From contig NC_085047.1 of NCBI RefSeq assembly GCF_963662255.1, positions 98,649,619-98,713,618 on the forward strand: DNA of 64,000 nt, given 5' to 3'. The notes under the pieces are model-generated. The model was not told the DNA's origin. It made no database searches and was given only the letters and a program-made list of their open reading frames with translations. The first letter of the stretch is position 1. Each line of letters starts with the position of its first letter. The DNA is from Cinclus cinclus (lineage: Eukaryota; Chordata; Aves; Passeriformes; Cinclidae). Shown here piece after piece: positions 55,601-64,000 of the stretch. A program made the translations under genes and the position numbers.

Positions 55601-56409
55601 AAATCTCTATTTTCCTCTTTTTATTCCCTCTATGCGCCACAAAGCAGGAGGTTTGCTAGCATCATAGTTTCCCATGCAAACTGTTTCTTTTGTTTTCTCC
55701 ATCCTCCCATGTAGACTCATGGATTTAAGACACTACAGAGTGAGCAGCAAGTCTGCCTATCACCCCAGCAAGGGGTCAGCTGGGCACAGGCTGAGCAAAC
55801 ACACAATACAATGCCCCAAACACTGCTGGAGGCTGGGAAAAAACCCTTATTTTCTCAAAATACTCTCCAATGTCTGAATTTGAGGTGACCTCATTATCAG
55901 CAATAGATTCAGAAGCTTAAACCAAGTCAAAGTTGTGCTGTCCAGAGACTCACACATCCCACTCTGGATGCCAGAACACTCAATTTTGGCCCTAAGAAAG
56001 TCTCATATCTTCCCCTCAGATGAATTCCCCAAGGTAACCCTCAAGTCATGGCAGCCACTTCCAAATCCCAGCTCCTCCCCATTTTCTCATATTCCCTGGT
56101 GAAAGACAGCCAGAGTTTCCTCATCAGGGTAAAATGTCCTTTCCCTTGAGGGAAATCCTTTCTGGTAAATGTTTCAAGACAAAACAAGATTAAAGATATT
56201 ACACTAAGATTAAAATGGCTATATCCAAACCAGATCATTTTCAAGCTTCCTGCTTTGAACCACTGATGGGCTGGTTGATTGGGAAACAGCTGAGGATGTT
56301 TTGAGTCTTTTTTGTTACATAAAAAAACTCTACATCTTAAATAACCAATGGATCTCTCTGGTGTTTTAGCCAAAATACATGCAGCAGCTTTTTAGTTCCC
56401 CATAAAGCT

Positions 56410-56413
<4 letters not shown>

Positions 56414-56441
<28 letters not shown>
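56414..56441. repeat. A28 homopolymer, possible retrocopy tail
   Basis: Twenty-eight A residues are preceded by CATAAAGCTAATT, where CATAAA is a weak polyadenylation hexamer in a plausible position. I could not recognise a gene upstream (56,041-56,400), so this may equally be a slippage tract. Confidence 0.95.
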
Positions 56442-56442
<1 letters not shown>

Positions 56443-58693
56443 AATTTAGCAACAAACAGTAAGAAATCCCAAGTCAGGAAGGTGACCATCCCTTTTAACA
56501 AAACTATATTTAAAGTGTTCCTGGAACATTTGGAGATTTCAGTATCAGTTACAAATACCATGATACCAAAAAGCATTTTCAATTCAAAGTAATTCAGCCA
56601 GATGATCAGTGGCCAGGTAATAAAACTAACCCCTGTCTAAAAATTAAAGGGTACAGTTTGGCCAGGCAACATACATAAAGAATGAGATATTATTTACCTT
56701 TCTGCAAGTTTTAATAAAAAGGTCATATAAACATATGGGAAATGGAAAAGAGGTCTTTGGACGAGTGAAAAGGTATTAGGAGGGAAAAAAAATTCTGTGA
56801 TCTAACAAAAGTATAACTGTTTCTCAACCTGCATTTTGGTTTGTTTTTCTCAGGTTTTTTTTATACCTACTCTTTCAATAATACATTTTTATTAATTTTC
56901 AACTGGCTGGTTTCTTTTAATTTACTTTTCACTGAAAACAACGTTTCAGCTTCTTAAAATTGCCTCTTTGCCTGGTGGAATTTTTTGGTAAGTCAACAAC
57001 AATGCTGAGTTCAAAATGGAGCTGTGACATAATTATCAGTCATCCTTGTCTCACTTAACACACAGACAGGATCCAATGTGCTATAGGTGATGTGATCACA
57101 CCCACTGATATAACAGTGTTAAGCTGTTAAGTCTCTGTTTGCATAAGCTATGCTTGCAAACACACTAGGAAGCCTCAGAATCGCTGTGCCATCCATCCCT
57201 GTTGATTTATGGCTACATTATTGTGTTGCACTGGCTGTAGCACACTGCAGAGCTCAGGGACTAGTACAGCAGATTGAATGTCCAAACAAAACGAATTTTC
57301 CAAGTTTAGCTGACTCTAGCTTAGTCCTGAGGCTCAAATACCCTCCAAGCTCTGGGAAACACCAGGAGCACATTCCCCAGTTCAGCACCACCTGAACAAA
57401 TGCTGGTTCCCGTGCTCCAGCTACCCCAAGACATGAAGCAAAGCACACAACTGGGGAAGACTGGGAGACCTCCTTCAAAAGCACACTGCTGATTGGAACA
57501 AAGATCCTAGTGCAGATGCTTCCTTTTGAAGCATCTTCCTTCATGAAAACCATGAATTTTTATCATCAGTCCTAAAATTGGAAGATAAGCTTACCACAGA
57601 AATCACTGTAATTTCTTCTGCCAATAAATTAATGGCTATTAAATGCTGTAACACTGCATAATTTTTATTTCACAGTTATCAAAACAATCCAAGAACTTGA
57701 TTTGTATTTAAACCATGCAATTATTTAATGAGTGCAGTACTTTGCTACATTTAAGCCGTAATTACTAAGGTCTCAATACAAGAAAGCTCTACAGTCTTAG
57801 CTTGTCATCAAGTCAACACACTTTTCTTCTCATCTAGGTTTTTCACAGACTCCATGTTAAGCCTATGCATGGATAAGGCACAGCATCCAGACCCCTATTC
57901 TCCATGTAAAACAGCAATATCAACTACAAATGTCACGTCCAAGATACAACTATGTGTTCCTACTTCATCACTGAAATATATCCTGAAATAGCAAAAATTA
58001 CCTTGAAGTTTCATTCTTAGGGGTGCAATTTCCCTTTTCCTGCAACAGACAGCAATCAAAGAACAGGGGTTTTGCCAAAGGGGTAATGATCACCGATACG
58101 GCTGGCCACCCTTTTTCCCTTGCATGCCTGCTGTCCTGAATTGAATGCACTACCTGCTGCTGGCTCTGGGCATAAAACAGGAGTGATACCCAAATGACAG
58201 CAACAATAATGTGCTTGCAACTAGTAGTTAATGGTAGACTGACAAGCACAATCACAGGAAGTAATACAAGTTTCATGGCATCAACACGTGACATGACTGG
58301 CAGTGGTCTCCACGCATCAAAATAATCACTGCACCATTACCCTGTTGAAAGAAGTGGTTCCAATTCGTTTGATGTATGATAACCAGAAGGTGAAAACACT
58401 ATCCCTACTCATACATAGTACCAAAGTTATTTGATTTTATTAACTAATTTATCTGACTTACCATTACCTCTAAAAACTCTCATATTATTACAGCAGCTTA
58501 ATGCACTAACACCTACAGTTGAGCGAGTACAAAAATAAGTACAGAGACAGACATTAAACCTGGCTGCCCAAAAAAACCCAAGTAGTCTCTTCTAAATGGT
58601 TTACATAAGGTTGTTTTCTTTTTTTAAAAAAGGGTGTTTAAAAATATGTTTAATTTCATGTCCAATACTGAAGAAATAAAAGTGAAGCAAGTG

Positions 58694-58710
58694 AAAAAAA
58701 AAAAAAAAAA
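58694..58710. repeat. A17 homopolymer
   Basis: Seventeen A residues about 400 bases outside the CpG island. Confidence 0.95.
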
Positions 58711-59474
58711 GCAGCATGTGGTAGTGTATCCCGTAATTGATACACCTAGGAATCCATCAACCCATCCCGCCAGTCCAGCACGCGTGCTCCCAGGACCAGT
58801 GAACCAAGCCTGCTCCGACTGACAATTCCCACACAACTCCAACAACAGCAATAAAATTATTAATCACTGACATGAGTGCAAACGAGAGCGGCACCAGTCC
58901 TCGCATGCTATTACTCGTGCTGAAGTTTATTTATGACTTCAGGAGAGGAGGCAGCTGGTTGTTTTTACGCGGCCTTTTTTTTTCTTTTTTTTTTTTCCCC
59001 CGCCGAAGCAAACGAGAAAATGCTCCTAATAAGGCTGGTGGAAGTGCAGCGGCTTCTCAACAGCACCAGCCCTCATGAAGGAAATTTTTCAAAGTATGGT
59101 GTTGTTATCGGAACCGCGGCAGGAGCGGTGCCGGAACCAGGCACCGAGAGCAGTCCTGGTGCCGGGCTCGCCCCCAGCCCGCGGACCGGAGAAGGGGCAG
59201 CGGGGCGATCGCGGCGCTCCCGGGATCCCCCGAGCGCCTCCCCCAGCCGGAGCGCCCCGCTGCCCCCGGGACAAGGCTGCACCGCGGCTGCCTCCGCATC
59301 GCCCTCTCCTTTAGTAATTCAAATATATACATTTTTATGCCGTCGCCGGCAAAGCGCGACACTCCCAGGTAGGAAAGCGAGGGAAAGCCTCCAGCTCGGC
59401 GCCCTGCGCGCATCCAGTCCTCGCCGGGGCGGGACTGCAGCCACCTCCTCTGATCCGCGGCTCCACGCCTGTGC

Positions 59475-59498
59475 GGACGGACGGACGGACGGACGGAC
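59475..59498. repeat. (GGAC)6 tandem repeat in the CpG island
   Basis: Six uninterrupted GGAC units run from 59,475 to 59,498. They lie 66 bases downstream of the putative splice donor, so in the inferred first intron, where the transcribed strand would carry GTCC units. A pure GC-rich tetranucleotide in a promoter-proximal intron is a likely length polymorphism. Confidence 0.95.
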
Positions 59499-59565
59499 GC
59501 TCCCGCCGTCCCACGGCACACGTGGGCGCCCTGCCCCGCGCAGCCCCTCGCCGCCCGGCACTCAC

Positions 59566-59610
59566 CGCGTAGCGCAGCGCCGGCCTCTCGCTGAACACCG
59601 AGTCCCCCAT
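59566..59610 (-). CDS. Putative first coding exon (15 codons) of an unidentified gene
   Basis: Read on the minus strand, an ATG at 59,610 starts MGDSVFSERPALRYA, which ends at 59,566. It is followed directly by GTGAGT, a near-consensus splice donor (GT at 59,565-59,564), leaving phase 0. Without splicing the frame runs on to a stop at 59,335. The ATG has G at +4 but C at -3, so the initiation context is only moderate. The exon sits in the middle of a strong CpG island, as expected for a promoter-associated first exon. It has no signal-peptide character, so the product is probably cytosolic or starts with a non-secretory N-terminus. The same frame is open for 100 codons upstream to another ATG at 59,910. 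That stretch is Arg/Gly/Pro/Ala-rich and looks like GC-rich 5'UTR, not protein, but an extended N-terminus cannot be excluded. I do not recognise the family. The rest of the gene would lie to the left, past the window start. The call rests on ATG, donor and island together. Confidence 0.5.
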
Positions 59611-60125
59611 GGGCGCGAACGGGCGGGCGGAGGCGCCGCTCCCTCCGCTCGGCGCCGGGCACGGGCGCTGACCCTGACCTGCCGTCCGCCGGCCGCCGCA
59701 GCGCTGGGCTCCCGCCCGGCAGCCTCCGGCCCCCGGCGCCCCTCCTCGTCGCTCCCGCCTGCAGCCCGCCCCCGGCTGTCCCCACCCCGCCGCGGGAGCC
59801 GGCAGCCCCTCGGTAGGGCCGGGCGGCAGCGGCAGGAGGCGGCTCCCGGCCCCGCCGGAGGGGCGGCGGTTTCGGTTCTCCCGCCCAGCGCCGGTGCCTC
59901 CCCGGCGCACCTGCCAGCCCTCCCCGCGGGGGCGGCTCCGTCCCCGGCTCCGGCCGTCCTAGGCGGACCCCGACGCCGGCCCGGGGCCATCCGGGCGAGG
60001 CGCTGTCCCGAGCTCCGAGCGCCCGGCAGCGGCGGCTCCGGCCGTCCCGTCCGCAGCCCCGGGCAAACATCGCACCGGCCCCGCCGGCACCTGGGGGCGA
60101 GGAACCTGGTCCTGCAGGCGAGGAC

Positions 60126-63100
60126 CTAAAGGTGAAGGAGACAGGGACAAGTAAAACGTAACTTCCCTGTTCGTGGTGTCACAGTGCGTGTTTTGGGTGG
60201 ACTGGCTCATGATTCTTTAACACGTAGACTTTGAAAAGCAAAATGCTATGTCACCTGTTGGTGGCCTATCCGTTATTCACGAATGTGTCTTTACACAAAC
60301 TGTAGAGGATCAAACAAAATTTGAAGGAAAATTGTGTTCTGCTGTGTTATATAATTAGTAGTGACTTCTGTGTGACTTGCCTGGGGAGATTATTCATCAA
60401 TTGAAGTGTTTAAAAATGTATAAACCTTCCTCAGCTAAGCATAGCCTAAGCAGAGCCTAGGCCCAGGCTACATGATTTCCTGAGCCCTCTTTCACCTTTA
60501 TAATCATTTTTCTAAATTCTCTGTACAAAACTTTGTAAGGGCAGAAACACCCCCAGTTATTCTCAGTTGTTCTCTGAGGAAGTTGCCTTATTCTGGTGCT
60601 GCATTACATATATGATATTAACCAGTTTTATTGTTTCTGATTTACAATCTAGGCAAATGCTACTAGCCCATCACATTATCTCAAAACAGAGGTAGCATAG
60701 TACTTTAGGGAGAAAGGAAAAGGTATTTTGAGGAAAAAAAAATGCATACAGTAACACAAAATGCATCCTGGAAAGATAAATCAGTAGAGGCAAAGTTTTT
60801 ATGTGCTCTGATGCTGATGTACTGTATTCAACAAGCTTCGAGTTACGGATCTTCCATGGATCTTAATCCTTATTGCAGGGGAAATAATCTTTAAGTGTTC
60901 CCATGGACAGTCAACTTGGCGTGAACAAAGAACATAGTATCTGCGTTTACCAATAAAGTTCATTTTTGTCTCTCGGGTGAACAATCTGTGCTACTCCCCT
61001 TCCTGGAAAACAAGGCAGGGTAGATACTTGAGCAGTTTCAGAGCATGTATTGGAAAGCAGCACCCAACAGAAAGAAACCTTATATAACAAACTTCAAATC
61101 TTCAGAATCTCCAGGCAGGTAGGTGGGGAAAAAAGGGTAAAAAAACCAAAAATCCTGAGTGCCTGATTTTCCCTTCTAAATTTCTGCTTTTTATTTCAAG
61201 GAGATGTTTTCAACTGGAAAATTCTACATAGATCATATGCTCTAATTCCCAATGTTTGTCTGCTCTGCAGGTTTGACCATGGAAAGTAGGTAAGAAAGAT
61301 GGGAAGGGGTTTGCAGGATTTCTACACTCGAGCTCTATACCATCACCAGCTTCTTCTAACCATAGTCAATGCAAAAGGAAATGCTAGACATCACTAAATT
61401 ATTAAAATAGGGGTGTTGTTTCTAACCAATAGCCCAAGAAAATAATAGTATGGAGGGGAGCAGAACCTCCAAAGGTAAAGAAGAAGCAAACCAGCAAAGG
61501 GAGAGATGTGAAACTGAAAACACAGTAATTCAGGGAAAGGGGAAAAGCTAAAAAGGCAGGAAGGTAAAGAATGCCCTAGAAGGAAAAGACAGAGAAGGAA
61601 AGGACTAAAGGTGAAATTTTGTAGGTCAAACTCGTTTGGCCTTGAAACTCATTGCCACTGAAAAGGAGAGTCTGCCTCCCCTTAACCCTCTTCATCCCCC
61701 TCTTCCAGCCACATGCTGCCACCGCCTCCCTTCCCTCTGCCTCCCTCTGCCTCTGTGCTTCTCACAAACAAATACAGCAAACGAAGCACACACCTTTCTT
61801 TCCGTTTAGCAAACTGAATCAGCCCTCCGAGGGAGGAGATGAGTGCCAGAGCTGGTCCAAAGAAATCTGGAGACTGTCTAGTTGGGAGTAGGATCCTGGG
61901 GGCAGATGAAGAGCATGTATGGAAGTGCTTTGCAATAATAACAGGTTGTTACATTGGTGCAGCTAAGATTAAAAATAAAGAATACGTGATAAGGAAACTG
62001 CAGTTGAACTTTTTATGATGACAAGGAAAGAGTTATGAGCAAAAACTTACAGTCTGGGGGGTATCAACTCAGAAAACCTTGGGTTTACTAGATCCAGTTT
62101 TATTCTGTACATATAATATAAAAAACAGGGAGAAAATATTCTTATGCCTTCATGTATAAATTCTTAAATTATTTGTTAAGCTGCAGCTATCTGAAATTCC
62201 AGAATTCGAGATTTTTGTGTAGCTAGTATCAGAATTTAAAACTAATTGCTCCCTACAAAAGGTGTTTTCAAAGGCCAGGCCTCAACAAAAGCTTTCTGGA
62301 TTTTGAACACCAGCTGTTGTGGCTGTGATTAGAAAGCTCCCTTACACTGTATTTATGGTGACCAACCAGTCTCTGATTTCAAATTGCCCAGGGTTTGGAG
62401 CCCACCCTGGTCTGCAATGAACAGGAACCCACTGAGCTCTACTACTCAGTTGCCTGCAATCATCTGTCCCTCTCTTAGCCACTTGGCAACTGAGATTTAC
62501 AGACAGATCTCTCTGGCCATTCTAGTTACCTTTTACCCTTTCACATTCCATCTTTATTCACTTATGATGCATTTATGATTCATCCCTGCTGTTCCTTTCA
62601 AATTTCCTTCCTCCTTTATTTACCTGATAATGTGTACCCAAGGACTTCTTTGGGAAGTGTAAACCTTCCATGTCAGCTTCTCTTAAGAGTTGATACAAAG
62701 CATCACAGTTAACTTCCTGTATATTTATTCAGAGGCAACTCAATCCATTCATGCTTTCCATGATTCCCACTGTGGTTGCTCCTTACACAGCTTTGAGAAG
62801 CTGTAATGTGGGCTTTACACCTGCAAACATAGATTTTGGTAAAATCATCACTCCTCTCCCATTGTCTGTTTGTCATTGACAACAAAAAAGAAGAATGAAC
62901 AATGTTTCAGCTGAAATTTAGTTGCTTATAACACAGCAGCTGGTAAATGAGTAGGTAATTGAATCTTACCTACCGGATCATTAGTGAAACCAGGTTTTGT
63001 TTTTCCAATATTACTGTAAGGAACTGAGTGTTTTCTCAACAGTAACTGCTAATAAAAAAAGGAAAATAGCAATTCAGTTGCAGATAGCACACAATTACAA

Positions 63101-64000
63101 AACTGGGGAGAAGTGACTTATTTATTTCTTTGCCATGAACTATCACCTGGAGCTAGTGACTCAAGCTGTCTAATGTCTCATCAGATGAGGTACAAAAAAG
63201 TTTCCAAATGCATCCTGTTTTGGGAGAGCAGCCAGCATGGTCCTTACTGCAGTGAAGGATTTGTCTAACCTAAATGTGAACATCTACAATCTCCATCTCA
63301 GTTTATCATCCTAGGCTTCCTTCTTCCACAGGAAGAAACCCACACATCTGGTGGACAACATATGTCACTCCAAGTAGACATCTAAAGTAGGGCACATAAA
63401 TTGAAGTGCTACTTCAGTGACAGTCCATGAGAATTAGGTCAGACAGTTGCCCTTCAGGCATCTGCAGTTAAGTGAGGAGAAGCCCACCTGGGAGACCAGC
63501 TATTAAAGCTCACCTGACTTTCAGAAAAGTCTCAGTGCCATGGTTCTTTGCATTCAGAAAAGCAAGGACTACCATACTTATCAGGTGAAAACACAATATC
63601 TTCAGGTGAAAAAGCTTGAAGCAAGCATGAAGGTTTTGTTTTGCTTGACCTTTCTAATAGCACATGAATGCAGCTTCAAAACAGAGGTAACTCCACATCT
63701 GGAAAAGACTTGCCTCTATGGCTGTCAAACCAGAGCCAAGAATGATACTGGCAGCACACTTCTTCCTTGGGGAATTAGCACTTTTCTTATTCTGGTCAAA
63801 TGTTCATTCAGTAGATACAAGTAATGGTTTATTTCCCAAAAAGAAGAGAAAAGATGACAGACAAGTATATGAAATGCATAACGTTCTACAAATGAAACCT
63901 AGACACTAAGGAATTGGAATTTAGGGATAATACACTACAAAAATCTTTTGTTCAGAACTTCTTTTATTTATTTGCTACCTATCAAAATATGTTGATAATT
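60126..64000. other. Non-coding DNA upstream of the putative promoter
   Basis: GC content falls back to background within about 100 bases of the island. I see no exon. A pyrimidine-rich stretch at about 61,670-61,765 has a CCCTCTGCCT stutter, and frames up to 94 codons (63,540-63,824, plus strand) have no motif. The first few hundred bases may contain upstream regulatory sites or the start of a divergent transcript, but nothing specific is visible. Confidence 0.65.

Larger units (their letters stand above)
36928..59099. other. AT-rich non-coding DNA left of the CpG island
   Basis: Only homopolymers and short repeats stand out. Frames such as 129 codons on the minus strand at 42,300-42,689, 157 codons on the plus strand at 43,663-44,136, 140 codons on the minus strand at 39,708-40,130 and 123 codons on the minus strand at 46,218-46,589 show no recognisable domain. 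By position this would be the donor-proximal part of the first intron of the minus-strand gene. The last part before the island (58,966-59,000) is a T-rich tract ending in CCCCCGCCG. Confidence 0.7.
59100..60125 (-). promoter_or_regulatory. CpG island promoter with the putative first exon
   Basis: GC content and CpG density rise abruptly near 59,100 and fall near 60,125, while both flanks are AT-rich. Several GC-box (SP1-type) matches are visible: GGGGCGGGAC at 59,426-59,435, overlapping GGGCGG copies near 59,619-59,629, and the inverse CCCGCCCCC at 59,765-59,773. I found no convincing CCAAT or TATA box upstream of the minus-strand ATG, which fits a dispersed-start CpG promoter. The minus orientation is inferred from the exon and donor at 59,566-59,610. 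Such islands often also fire in the divergent direction, so an unspliced or non-coding plus-strand transcript is possible. Island edges are judged by eye. Confidence 0.85.

Noticed and set aside
59105..60070. 321-codon minus-strand open frame across the CpG island
   Set aside because: It has the same compositional cause. It is in a different frame from the exon that ends at a good donor and has no recognisable motif.
58933..60129. 398-codon plus-strand open frame across the CpG island
   Set aside because: Stop codons are rare in such GC-rich DNA. The product is Arg/Pro/Ala/Ser-rich low complexity, without domains, and overlaps long frames on the other strand.
1..64000. Prokaryotic-style systems: operons, CRISPR arrays, phage or defence islands
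   Set aside because: There are no closely packed long frames, no ribosome-binding-site-led genes and no spaced direct repeats. The CR1 elements and CpG island show vertebrate nuclear DNA.

Overview
The window reads as vertebrate nuclear DNA, almost certainly from a bird. Two degraded CR1 LINE copies are the only interspersed repeats I can name. There is no L1/Alu-type material, repeat density is low, most of the sequence is AT-rich single-copy DNA, and one sharp CpG island is present. CR1 also occurs in other sauropsids, so 'bird' is an inference. There is no bacterial, viral or plasmid gene organisation and no operon, CRISPR array or rRNA. I recognised no tRNA.

Layout: 1-10,932 is AT-rich non-coding DNA with small tandem duplications, short hairpins and one GC-richer block (about 440-890). 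10,933-12,025 is a minus-strand CR1 fragment carrying the decayed C-terminal half of the reverse transcriptase. 12,026-36,436 is non-coding DNA with an unexplained segment open on both strands (18,790-19,261), an A27 tract and a 37-bp tandem duplication. 36,437-36,927 is a plus-strand CR1 copy that keeps its 3' terminus. 36,928-59,099 is again AT-rich non-coding DNA. About 59,100-60,125 is a strong CpG island. 60,126-64,000 returns to AT-rich sequence without recognisable genes.

The one gene signal I can support is inside the CpG island on the minus strand. A start codon at 59,610 opens 15 codons that end exactly at a consensus-like GTGAGT splice donor. This looks like a first coding exon with its promoter. 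I cannot name the gene. If the call is right, the remaining roughly 59.5 kb to the left would be its first intron, extending beyond the window. That would explain the absence of other exons, but it is not proven.

No previously undescribed biological system is visible. The points most worth checking are the identity of the first exon, a GGAC tandem repeat just inside its intron, a CR1 copy that has lost its 3' rather than only its 5' end, and a few segments with unusual composition or open frames.
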